From Clavulina sp. PMI_390 (Eukaryota; Basidiomycota; Agaricomycetes; Cantharellales; Hydnaceae): a stretch of 64,000 bases of DNA. The notes beneath the pieces were generated by a model. That model was not told where the DNA came from. It was given only the letters and a program-made list of their open reading frames with translations, and searched no databases. Below, piece by piece: positions 50,943-62,274 of this stretch (positions are counted from its first letter, which is position 1; each line of letters begins with the position of its first letter). A program made the translations under genes and the position numbers. The stretch spans positions 162,623-226,622 of the forward strand of contig WIDE01000052.1 of NCBI GenBank assembly GCA_015039315.1, written 5' to 3'.

Positions 50943-52096
50943 GACGACATAAATGATGGCCCCAAAGGGGTTTTTCTCACGGCCGTCATCTGGTCACACC
51001 CCATCGGAAGTCTCGAACTTTGTAGCCTTTCGCAACCGCATCAAGAAACGTCGTGTCAGTGTATTATAGCTCAGGATTTATGTGATTCGGAGCGAATGTA
51101 TTCCACATGATCCTGCCCCCTAGCCATCAGGTCCTCCCAGTACCCACCTTGCCAGCTGAGCGAGTATCTTGCGTCGCCCGTTTTTTATCCCTGTCACCCG
51201 AGATCTTCGTGACAGACACCCCGGGCCCTATGCTTGCGACCGCTCATTGTGCTCACTTTTCCAGGCTTCCGATGAATGCCCTCCTCCTCAATATCGAGAC
51301 AAGGTGTCTTCGAGCGCGGATTTGAATCAAGTGCGCTATCCGGTCGATCTGACCCAACAGATGAATTATTTTCAGGGAGTTGTGGAGTCCTTTCTAGGCC
51401 GTATTCTCTTACCATCTAACTTTTGGACTAAAGGAGGGACGACGTCGGGAGATGACAATTTTGGGTACAGAAAGTGCGTGTCAGCGCGCTGGAATGTGAT
51501 GAGTGGAAGTTGAAGTCCCCCACACTTGCATATAAATCTTATCATCACGGAACTTTTTCAATAGTGCCTTCACAATCAAATGACGAATAAAAGGATAAGT
51601 GCCATAAGTTTACAATCGGACACCGCTCGATTGGTGTCGTTTTGCGCTCTATCAATATCCTAGCAATTGTCATCCCCATTGTGGGAGTATACTATCTACT
51701 TAGTAGGAGCCGCAGCCGAACCGCCAATGACTTACTGTCGAGAAAGACCGACGCACGATGCTCCGCGTCCACGCTCATGCGTATCGGATAGTATGTAAAA
51801 TTGACTGTGGTCAATAGGTCTTCATAAGAGTAGGATAGTCTCTCGCTCATGTTTAGCCTGACTCCCGCTAAGAATAGTGCTTGATTGTCGTAAAGCTGTC
51901 CCCGAATGAGCGGATGGCGCTCCCGCTGAGGTCAGGGAGCCGTCTGTTGTGTTCGAGGTTCATTCACGTGACTGCTTTGATCGATCCAAAGCCTGCAAGA
52001 TCAACAGCAACCGCTACAGCGACAGCACCGCACATTCCTGACCTCAACTGTGCCCCCTTAAATCCCTGGAAAACATCTCATTTGCTCTCCGCCACC
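50943..52096. other. Intergenic region between F-box copy 9 and the GLTP gene
   Basis: About 1.15 kb without a supported gene. Open frames (for example 51169-51513) are short and unlike any family I know. It serves as divergent promoter region for both genes; a GCATATAAATC TATA-like word lies near 51526. Confidence 0.45.
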
Positions 52097-53396
52097 ATGT
52101 CTAACGAAGGAAAGCCCTCGATCGACACCACCTCTGTTACCTCCTCCACCGCCGCCCCATCGACCAGCTCGGACAGCACCAGTGCTGCGGCTCGCCCAAG
52201 CGCAGACTCAGCCGCCCAAGTGGCCGCATTCCAACAAGCCCGTGACATGCTTATCAATTCGGAGGACCAAATCGACTTGCCTCCTGCCCAAAAGGCCACT
52301 CCGGCCACATTCTTCAATAGAATAACCAAGGTATGCTCCCTCACATATTCTTTCTCTCCCTCTCTACAAAGATATGTTGAGCTATCACTGATTTGCTCCC
52401 GAAACAGTCTTATGCTGATGTCTCCCGAGAGCCTGGCGTCGACACGACGGCGTTCCTGGAGGCTTCGGAAGGTGTCCTCGCACTGTTTGGTCTGTCGTTC
52501 ATACTATAATCGATCAAGCCCTCATTAAACTTATTCTACGTACTAAAGACCTCTTGGGATCCACCGCTTTTGGGCTGGTCACCAAAGACATGAGCGGGAA
52601 CATCCAGGTGTGTTCGAGCTCTGACCCGTCTCCCCCGTCCCTGCCGCTCTGAACATACCCTCCCAACGCTTCCTCTGTCTCATCTGACATCCACCACCCC
52701 TGGATGTCCTATTTGACCTGAGTACAGAAAACTCGTACCCGGTTCCTTGAGGCGCCTATCGAGTCCGCGACTTTGGAGGGGCTCATCGCTGCCGAAGTTA
52801 AGACAGGCAAAAAGACTGCCACTCAGGGTTTACTATGGCTCCTTCGGTAGGTTCTCCTTCTAGCCTCTTTGAGAATCTTGTTTTTTTAAGTCGTTAGGAA
52901 ATGCTTTTTTATCTCAGCGGTCTAGAGTTTACCTGCACAGCGCTCAGGAGGTCGCAGGATGACCTGACTGAGCGTCTCAATGTCAGCTTCACAAAGGCGT
53001 ACGAGGTCACTCTTCGCAAGCATCACTCTATGCTCGTCCGACCGCTCTTTGCCGTATGTCCTATCACACTCGTGACGTGTCCCTCGTCCAAAAAACTGAC
53101 CGAATTATTCCAACTACGGGCCATACCTGCACGACTGTTTTGCAACCTCGCCTCTCGGGATCCTAATTCAACTCACGCGCTTTTCCCATGCCCTCCACTG
53201 CATCTTCAATAACTCATCTACCCTCGGACCTCAGGTTGCGATGAAGGCTTGCCCGGAGCGAAACGATTTTTATAACAAGCTGGGGCCAATCGAAATCGTC
53301 ACAGTCGAGCTTAACGCGTGGCTGGATGGCCTACAAAAAATCATTACTCAACTTCAGGCATTCTATACCAAGGGCGGATACGACAAGGGTTTGTAG
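52097..53396 (+). CDS. HET-C2: Glycolipid transfer protein, HET-C2 type
   Basis: Cytosolic GLTP-fold protein that moves glycosphingolipids between membranes. Six exons (52097-52330, 52408-52489, 52549-52607, 52728-52846, 52918-53053, 53235-53396) give 263 residues. The start ATG has the context GCCACCATG; the frame is open upstream to 51881 but unsupported. After a Ser/Thr-rich leader of about 60 residues come SREPGVDTTAFLEAS, then LFDLLGSTAFGLVTKDMSGN with IQK, whose Asp, Asn and Lys correspond to the sugar-headgroup-binding residues of human GLTP (D48, N52, K55). LLWLLRGLEF contains the stacking Trp (W96), and LRKHHSMLV the His (H140). The end ACPERNDFYNKLG ... YTKGGYDKGL is like fungal HET-C2. 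In Podospora the orthologue het-c controls vegetative incompatibility through NLR partners; such a role here is only inference. Confidence 0.9.
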
Positions 53397-53794
53397 ACGT
53401 GGGGATCTATCACGCTTACGACACATTCCGCTGGGGATTACGCAGGCTTCCTGCGGGGTATGGTTCATCGCACGCATTTTTGTTACCAATGTAAACACCT
53501 ATACCGATTCATCAATCAGTTTTGTCATGGTTCAACTATCGATGTGCGGTGACCGATAGGCCAGTTACTTCTGAACCATATGATCGAGAAGTTCTTGATA
53601 CCTAGGGACGACCGCGGCACAGGCATCGAGCGTCTATTGGCGGACGCAGTCGTTCTTATCACAATATTTGATTGCGGCGGGCCAGTTCTAAGCCGATTCA
53701 GCAAACAGCTCTCTTCTTCACTCAAACAGTCATAAGCCTTTCCCTCCAACTACGCCACGCTTTCTCGGCATGCGGCACACTTATCTCTTCCGAG
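53397..53794. other. Convergent spacer between GLTP gene and F-box copy 10
   Basis: Tail-to-tail spacer of about 400 bp with no coding frame supported. Confidence 0.5.
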
Positions 53795-55223
53795 CTAAAT
53801 GCCATCCGACGTGAACCCATGAGTGTCAAGTGTCCACGACGAGCAAATCTGGTGACAACGGAGTGAGATCGGATCCTAAGGAGTTTGGCTGTCCTATGGT
53901 AAATTCGGGAATGAGCGCTCACTTCTACCCCTTTGGTCATTGTGCGCCAACGCGGTTCATCATCAATCTCTGCATTGGAACGATGTGGAATGCAAATCCT
54001 TCCCAGAGTGCCTTGACGTCTGGTGAAAAACATCTCCGCGGCGTCCAAATCGAGTTTGCTTTCGATGGTGATTCCGTCTCGACTGGAAAAGAATACAAGC
54101 GTCTTGAGTGCTGGTAGACGGAGGAATGGGTGAACAGATGAGAAGTAACAGAAGATCGCATCAAGAGATGTTCCAATGATCGAGCGCGTGAAGTCAAGAA
54201 CGAGGGTCTCAATGCCCCTCGCACTTTCTTGTGGCTATAATCGTGATGATATCCATGAGAGTTGGATACAGAACTGTGCAACGAGAATGCGAACCAGCGA
54301 TTTGATGACCTCCGTGGCGGTCTTCCAATCACTCTTCAGTAATTCCAAGACCTTGAGTCGGGGGGCTCGCAATTGAGAAACGAGAGAAACAATATAAATG
54401 TGATCCCTGCCGCGGAAATCGCGCAGCTGCAGGGAATATAACGCTTCGAGAGCATGAGGCGCTATCTCTGCGGCGAATTCTGATCTGACGGCGGCGTTCC
54501 TGGGACCGTACATGGTGACATGAAGTTGTCTGGGTTGAGGTACCGATTGACTCCCTAGCAGGCCATTAAGAATTGCAAGCTCAGATGAGTTCGAGGTTCG
54601 CAGCCCAACTGTGCGGAGATTCGAGATATCCCCACTAATAATAAGGGTTGTGTCGGGCACATGAAGGACCTCGAGGAAAGGTGTTAGGGAGGCATCGAGC
54701 ACCAGGCGATCTGCTCTTGTGCGGCCAATTATTATCAGCGACTGTAGTGAGAGGAAGGGAGAAGGGGCATGGGCGGAGCTGAAGGCATTGAAGGCCCATG
54801 GAAATGACATTAGGCGACCATCTCGGCCAGGTGTTGGTTCGCAGAGCACGACACTAATCATGCGCAGATGGCTTGACACCCTGTGTATACGTCCCACAGC
54901 GGTTTCGAAGGATAAAATGTTATCATGTTCACCACGCAGATCGAGGTCAAAGTTCAGGCCGCGATCACCAGATCGTCTTCGCCACTCATCAAACGCATCA
55001 GTGGGCCATGTCCAACGAGGACTGATGAAAAACTCCGTCAGTGAGAGGACTGCGTGCCGCCACGAGCGCGAGATTGATAGATGATGACGATTTGTGAGAC
55101 ATGGTGCGGGGAGGGGATGGTATAACGGATGATATGTTGGATCAGCTCCAGAGGCAGAGTGTCGATCGGCATTAGCGTAGACTGCATTTTACGTTGGATT
55201 GATGAAGAGTGTGAGACACTCAA
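53795..55223 (-). pseudogene. F-box-like family copy 10, frameshifted and N-terminally truncated
   Basis: The F-box-like start reads DTLPLELIQHIIRYTIPSP then HHVSQIV and breaks; from about 55080 downward the family sequence resumes in another frame as HLSISRSWRHAVLSLTEFF and PRWTWPTDAFDEW. Alignment with copy 8 is restored by one missing nucleotide near 55081-55090. The rest is clean: LEVLHVPDTTLIISGDISNL, LRTVGLRTSNSSELAIL, SLQLRDFRGRDHIYIVSL, then after an intron TRRQGTLGRICIPHRS, and an intact terminal exon ICSSWTLDTHGFTSDGI with stop at 53795-53797. The helical N-terminus is absent as in copy 8. A sequencing error could mimic the frameshift; otherwise it is a recent pseudogene, since no other damage is seen. 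Confidence 0.7.
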
Positions 55224-55953
55224 GCAATCCTTACAAAGCAGGGATTATGTCGGGAGCATATGGACGTGGGACGCACCGCAAAGATTCATTAGAGCAAAGA
55301 GACGCCACTCGCCAAGGAGGATTCTGGATTCTGGAGGACCCAGTTGACGCGCCGCCTGACAGCCGGAAGCAACAGTAGACTTTTTATAATTTTCGCAGAA
55401 CCGTTCTCAACACCTTGAAACGATTTTTTCAAGAAAGGACAATGGCGATGTAGTGGTTGTTAGTGCACTTAGCTGGGATTCGGTAGGCCACCACCAATCG
55501 TACCCAGGATTCATGACGAAAGAGGTTCTTGAGAGTGATCGTCACGTCGATCCACGTCGTCCGCAATGGCACCTAGGCATAAATAATGGCCCGTGCATTG
55601 TTATGCGCCGTATTAGGATGCCTGCGATCAAATGCCCTAGACGGCTGAGTACTACGGTCCAGTTCTTCTGTGTGGGACTCACGAAATATGTTCGCCGCTG
55701 GTTGGCCATTGAGACATAACACTAAAAGGCTGCACGATATCTTGTCGACCGCCTACGATGAACCAATTGGTCACACGGAGTCGGAGGGTAAAGCGGGATA
55801 AATTACACCATCGAGCAAAGTAAATGACTAAATCAGACCCTAGCCCAGCGTATAATGTGATATCTAGATAGAGAGCGAACGAAGGGAGCCGGTCGAGAAG
55901 TGGGAAGTGGATATCGTAGAGATGGATCACAATATCTCGAAAATACGAGACGT
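55224..55953. other. Intergenic region between F-box copy 10 and PDA1
   Basis: About 730 bp with no supported gene; the missing N-terminus of copy 10 is not recognisable here. Confidence 0.5.
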
Positions 55954-57668
55954 CTAGTAGTAGTGAACCTGTAGCGGATAAGCGTTCGCGTCAGTTGTCA
56001 AGTCAAGGAATGGAACAAGATGGGCGTACCTCCTCACGTTCCCGCCCACGCATGAACGGCGGCTCGGTACCCTTGTAGTAGATATCGCTCCAGAGGTCCT
56101 TGAGCTCGGGCTCGGGGGATGCCTTGGCCTCCTCAACTGCTTGGTCAACCTCAGCCTTGGCTTGTTGATCAATGCGCTGTTATGACGAGACATGAGCGAT
56201 CGAGTAGAGAGTCGGCGAGACTGAAAGATCGTAATTACCTTGAGCTCATCCTCGGAGCTGACACCCCAGTTCTCGAGGTATTTTTGCAGACCCTTGATAG
56301 GGTCCTGAGTTGAACGCATGCGCTGGATCTCCTCACGGGTTCGGTAGGTGGTACCGGGGTCAGACATGCTGAAAAAAAGTAGTACATTACGCCATTAGCG
56401 AGCTCGACGATAGGAAAGAAGGGGAAGGCAACGTACGAGTGGCCGCCGTAGCGGTAGGTGACCATCTCGAGCAACAGCGGGCCCTTGCCGCTAATGGTCC
56501 ACTCACGAGCAAAGGCGGAAGCCTGGTGCACAGCGATGATGTCCATTGCGTTCACCTGGAGGAAAAGCAGATTCAACGGTTGTTAGAGACAATCCTGCTG
56601 GACGACTGGGAGGTGCCAACGAACGAACCTGGAGACCAGGGATGAGATCACCTCGCTTGAAGTACTCGGTGTTGGACGAGGAACGGGCGGCGGAGGTGCC
56701 CATGCCGTACTTGTTGTTCTCGCAAACGAAAACGGCGGGGAGGTCCCATAGCTTGGCCTGAAAAGTGAATCATCAGCACAGACGAGTTAGTTATCAGCGA
56801 TGTGTATGGCCAAGAAGAGAGAGAAATGGAGACGCACCATGTTGTAGGACTCGAAGACCTGGCCCTGGTTGGAAGCACCGTCACCGTAGAGGGCAAAGGT
56901 GGTGGCACCCTTGTTGAGGTATTTCATGGCGAAGGCAACACCGGCGCCGAGCGGAATCTGCGCACCGACGATGCCGTTGCCACCGTAGAACGAGGGAGTG
57001 AACATATGCATGGACCCGCCCTTGCCGTTGGACATGCCTGCTTGACGGCCTATGGGACGGCGAAGGGTGGGAGAATTATTATTATGATAAGTAAAATGAA
57101 TAATGCATGAGGGTCCCAAAACGACGCACCAAGCAGCTCAGCGAGAACACCCTTGACTGACCCGCCACGGAGAACGGCAAAAGGATGGCAGCGATAGGAA
57201 GTGATGAGCTTGTCTTCAGGTGTGATTGCGCTCTCAATGCCAACAGAGACTGCCTCCTGACCAATAGCGAGATGGCAGAAGCCACGAATGAGCTTTGCCT
57301 TGTAAAGGGCGTCTGCAGCCATCTCCATACGACGCATGAGGGTCATCTGGCGGTACCAGTCGATGAGTTGCTCCTTTGTGACGGAGACTTCGAGTGACGG
57401 AGCGTCGCAGCGGTACGAGACAAACGAGTCCTCGTGGAGAGTGACCGTGAAGGGCTCAGACTTGCTCTCGGGGAGGCCCGTCTGGAGTGCAGTGGTGTCG
57501 GCAGTCGTCTGCAGACCTCTTGCCTGGGCAAGCAGCTGGAACAGGCAAATATTAGTGGGGGGTGGTGTTGTGTTGGGGTAACGCGTAGAAATGGGTGGAG
57601 GGCACACTTACAGGACGCGACGAGAAGGCTGAGCGCCGTGCAGCGCGGGCAAGCATGGTGGCCGACAT
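55954..57668 (-). CDS. PDA1: Pyruvate dehydrogenase E1 component subunit alpha, mitochondrial
   Basis: Thiamine-diphosphate-dependent subunit that decarboxylates pyruvate in the mitochondrial PDH complex. Eight exons: 57612-57668, 57130-57535, 56838-57049, 56629-56757, 56437-56555, 56239-56368, 56030-56176, 55954-55968; 404 residues with all phases consistent. The N-terminus [20 protein letters not shown] is Arg/Ser-rich and lacks acidic residues, a mitochondrial targeting peptide. Motifs in order: [58 protein letters not shown], the ThDP-binding [27 protein letters not shown], and [20 protein letters not shown] holding the regulatory phosphoserine region. The last exon is only 15 nt and encodes VHYY plus the stop. 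Confidence 0.95.
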
Positions 57669-60600
57669 TGACTAACTCGACGTTGACGTTGACGGGGGAC
57701 GGTGGCGAGAGAAGGTTGGGGCAGAGAAATGGACCAAAAAAGTGTTTCGTGGTGTACCTTCGGCTCCGAAAGTCTCACGCCCAACAACACCACATCGTTC
57801 GTTCATCCACCCAGTGTATTTGAATCCACGTCTTTTGGTCTGTCGTGAGCCGTTGATATCATCGGCAGAAGTTTATTATAAGTGGAGAGTGTCGCATTGA
57901 GCCCGTGAAATTTATCCCGTGCTATCATGAGATACAGCGCTCGACTTTGGCCATAACACTGGCGCCTGATGAACATCACCCTCACCTGCAGCCGTAATAG
58001 TACACTAATTCATGTCTGAGTATAGCGGCATGTTGCTGATGCTCCACTATCCGACTAACTCAGCTACATATAGCGCTCTCCTAATCACACCAGTGATCGC
58101 CGTCTTTGCAGGTGAGTCTGCCTGATCGTACTTACCCATATATTAACGATGTCGTTCTGGGCGTAGAGAGAGACAAATCTTGCGCCAAACTCCCCGTGTG
58201 GAGGGCATATCTTGGCCTCCTACCGTTATGTGCCACTCACTCCCCATCACGCGTTGAGGTATTCCCATCACCTAGCCGCCCAAATTGGTACGAGGCCGAA
58301 ATCTCACGAAGTGAACCATCCTACCCTCCAAGTGAGTTTCCATACATATCCTGGGTCTGATTGTGACCCAGGCATGAGCGGTCGACCCAATCGAGTTTTA
58401 ACTGTGATGGTTTATCGTCTAATAGGGCCCCAGGTGGAGACTCGTCATCATACTCGTTGGCGGCGACGTTGGTCTGAGGGTTGATGCCTTGCTGCTGGGC
58501 GCTCTTCCCTCCCACCTTGTGAGTATAGACGACAACTCCAGTCGTCATGGTGCGCAAACAGCATGCTGTCTGACTGTCTAGTGTCCCAGACTTGCCCGAC
58601 TGAAAGACTACCCGTACGATCGCTCGAAACGCAAGCTGCTCTCGTCCCTCATAACGAGGTCGAGTCCGCCTCCGCAACATCGCTGCGCCCAACGAGTTTG
58701 CGCCCTCCATAATACGGAGGAAATATCTATCTCATGCTTCTTACATCTCTTCTAGTAGGCCGTCGAGGCCGCTACTTGACCTTTTTATGTGGCGACGGTG
58801 TTTCCATCGATGGGGCGTTGATGGTGATCATTCTGTGGAGGAATTGGGAGGGTAAGCGCCTGAGCAAAGCCACGGTGGTAAGAAAGGTGGAAGGTGAGCA
58901 AATTTACATTTCACCGGCATGATAAGCTGCTCACGACATTGTTTCCGTCCCTTCGCTTGACTATGCGACCGTAGAGGACCGCCACTTACACTTATGCCAC
59001 GGGCCCGCCTATAACGACCTGCTGCCTACTACCAATAACGCGCCCGACGCCTGGCATACTAATCACATCCTCACAGATTCTCATCACTATCTGCCCGCCA
59101 CCCGCACGCTGGAGCGAGGATACCATACGCCTCACCACCGTCACCGTCAGCGTCCCCTCTGGTACGGCTGTGCTCCGCTACGACGCACGAGGCGAGGCGC
59201 CTGAGAGCACTGTTCTCGTTGTCGCATGCCTCATGGAGCGACCCAAGGTGACCCATTTTGGGATCACTTTGGCGTGCTGTGTGTTATTGCTGAGTTATCT
59301 CCCCACCTCACCACCACCTGTATATTCATTCTTTCCTCCCCGGCCCTGTTTGACGTCGATTGCGGCTTGAAGATCCTGTGATACGCCCTATATCCGCTCC
59401 GTTACGCATTCGATTCGGAGGAATCTCAGGCGTTCGGTCCGAGGTCTCGTTTTCTGGAACACGTTCGTCTAAGCTGCTTCATGGGGCTCTGTACGGACAG
59501 AGTTCCGGATCCGGCATTTGAGCTTGAATTCAAGTGTGCCCGTTCAAGCCAGCTTCGACAATATCCTATTATCCTCCGCTAGGGGTCACCGATGCCACCG
59601 GGAGCGAAGCATCGACGACCCGCACATGGAGGAAATCCTTGGCTGGGGTGCAAAGCGCTAGAGGTCCCTGGAGGGCGTTCAGGTCACTGAAAACCTCCGT
59701 CAAGTGCTGCGCTAGGGACCGCAGGTGGTGCTGGGTGTATCTGGAGCAAGGGCTGTCGTGGTGGTGAGTTTTCGCGCTCCATGTTCGCCGCTATACTCTT
59801 TTGGAAGCGTTCGATTCAAGTTCGGTTTTCCTCGTCCTGCAACAGATACTATCAATGTCTCTGGCCGCCGTATCTGGACTGAAGATATCGGGCGAGCCTT
59901 GTTTCTCCACCATAGCATTGCTAAGACTGCCGGCACGCATCTGTCGCTCTGAAGCCGTACGTCCCGCTATGTCTCTCACTTCTACCGTGCTATCACCTAT
60001 TCATCCTTTTTTATTCGTCTCTACCGCCGACGGCCCAACAGACCTCCGGTATGATAGGAACAACAACGGTGTGCTTGTCTTCCTTTGGGCTGTAAGGTCA
60101 GTAGATCATTAACCTCTCGAACGAACTACATCATTCTCAATCTACCCGAGACGCTCTAAAAAGATCATCGCCGTTTCTCCTTTCCGCGCCAGCTCAGATG
60201 CTGACATTGATGATCCCTCCCTTCTGTGCAGATGCATCATACATTACACGCAAGATCGTCTTGGCGAGAGTAACCACATCGGAGCACCGTCGCCAACCCA
60301 CCGATTGTGGAAAGAGATCGGGGAGAAGACCGCAACCTCTCCGGTAGGGAGGCGGAGTCAACAGTTTTTGCTTGCCCTCTAGATCGATACGATCGTTCAA
60401 AGTGTTCCCATGCTTGCGATCAGCTGGGTTCTCTACCATTGGTTGCTTTCCCCTTCCATAGTGCTTTTTTTCTCCGTATTAACTTCCCGCACGAGTAATA
60501 CCACTGGTGCGATCGATTTTTACCAAATTCAGCCAGGTGCTGCGTCACGATATTTACTTCGACTGCAACAAACAACATCTGAACGACGAAAGCTCTTGCT

Positions 60601-61000
60601 CGAACGCTCTTTCAAATGATCACCTCATTCTATGGCGGCAGATATATGGGTTTTCACGGCTCTGAGTCAACAATATAGATGGTTTGTGACCTTTTATCCC
60701 CTCGTTCTCTCCTTCTTGCGACTGGCGCAATCCACGTTGGGGTGCTAAAATACGAACAAATTTGCTTCGCATAGATATTCTAGACGGTTTCGATCAGTCT
60801 GAGCCCAATGCCCCGCCGCATGTCTTCCAAAATGCGTCGCCTGCGATGCGGTGCTGCAATGTGTTGTCTGCAGACGCCGCGGGCATACAGAATCAGCGCA
60901 CGATCGTGCTTAATCAATACTAAAGGTGAGTCTCTCTCAACATTCTTTGCTCCTTTATCGCGGTTGTTAACCAGGTTCTTGTTGTTATTGCTCGCTCATC
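57669..61000. other. Unassigned region with coding-looking fragments (possible many-exon gene or relic)
   Basis: After the PDA1 promoter, several plus-strand stretches read like protein without joining to a gene I recognise: about 58112-58360 (PSRPNWYEAEISRSEPSYPP), 59070-59249 (LTTVTVSVPSGTAVLRYDAR, ending at a GTGACC donor-like site), about 59523-59640 (SIDDPHMEEILGWGAK), 60410-60619 (one hydrophobic helix SWVLYHWLLSPSIVLFF) and about 60720-60923 (DWRNPRWGAKIRTNLLRIDI, LDGFDQSEPNAPPHVFQNAS). Spacing is compatible with a plus-strand gene of many short exons, or a decayed one. A minus-strand 129-codon frame at 58321-58710 is an alternative. I cannot assign a family. Confidence 0.3.
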
Positions 61001-62270
61001 ATTCGCCAAAACCATAGCGTCGCAACACCTCTGGCCAGGCACCACCATCGCAGACGCAAGAGCGATCGCCAGGACCGCCAGAATACGCACATTACTATCA
61101 GGAGCCGTTGTATTTCACCATCCCCCTCCATCAGCACCTCCCAATCTATCGTGCTGCCACCACCAAACGATGGCACCACTAGCCCTCCTGCGAAACCATC
61201 GTTGTTGCCATGCCGGGCGACACCCACAACACTGCTGGCACGAGGTACGCGACGCCCATCCTTATTACTTCGACATCGGGTTTCTGTTTATCGCCACACC
61301 GCCAAACCTAGCCGTTTGACGGCTTCCATCGAGCGAACCGCGCGCCCAGCGCCTTGTGACCACCACCCACCCACCCTTTGCGACCGATCCCCCATCGACC
61401 AAGATGACACACGCGACGTCTTGTGGTGTTTTGTCATGCTGCGATGCTCCCTTCCTTGTCGACGTCAATCTACTCGCTCTCACCCACTGCTCTGAACAAA
61501 CCCACTGCACGTCTGCCGCCCGGATCGTCATCGCCGAGGTACGCTAGCGCGACCCAGCTGTATCAAACGACACTGATAGATGCCACGACATTTGTTTCTA
61601 GGTGCTTCCTCGACACCACACTCGGTCATGCTCGTCACTGCCTGAACTGGATGTACCACCGTCTCCCCGCTCGCAACATCGCCCATCATTCCATGCGGTT
61701 TTCTTAGGCCGCGATGGACACTTGCGTGCGGCCTAGAAGCGCCGTTAGCAGGTGAATATCACCTGGCAGGCTCCTCTGCTTGCTCGTTCTATGACACCGC
61801 CGCCTCAAATGCCTGCGCGATCGCCTCGCCTCTGGGATCTCAACCACCATTCCATCTCCCACTCCGTCTCTTGCCACCGCCAAAACAAAGATGCTGCGCC
61901 CAGGGATTCCTCAGGTCAGTGGTCATTCTTCTTTTTTTTTAAAAAACTCGACTACACGAGCTGAATCCCGCTCCAATCACCCAGCATCAGCCATCGCCAA
62001 CGTCGCCAAACCGTCCCACCCGCAGATGGCGCTTTGCCTGCGCCTCGCCGGCGTCCTTTTCTCCAATATTTCACATCCAATGTCGAGTACCCGGCCGCAT
62101 CTTTTCTCATCCGCCCCACCTCTTGCCATATCCTCCGCCTGCTCATTCAACCGGGTGCTAGCTGGCTGCCCAACGACACAAATTAGTATGGTGAATCATG
62201 GTTTGGCGCATCATAGCAAGTCACAACCAGCATTTTTTGTGGTAAGTGTTCACACAGGTTCCCTTTTGTG
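61001..62270. other. CpG-rich, low-complexity region without recognisable genes
   Basis: Rich in CGCC, CCAC and GATCG words. Translations in all frames are low-complexity Pro/Arg/Ser/His. It contrasts sharply with the CpG-free block that follows. Possibly part of a transposon or subtelomere-like repeat; unproven. Confidence 0.35.
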
Positions 62271-62274
62271 CGCG

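Noticed and set aside
51881..52096. Upstream in-frame extension of the GLTP gene
   Set aside because: The frame is open but the peptide has no GLTP similarity, and the ATG at 52097 has a strong GCCACCATG context.
58321..58710. Minus-strand 129-residue protein
   Set aside because: No recognisable family, composition near random, and it overlaps the plus-strand coding-like fragments; not enough to annotate.
61151..61547. Overlapping open frames of 60-114 codons on both strands
   Set aside because: All are low-complexity translations of CGC/CAC-rich DNA with no start context, splice logic or family similarity.
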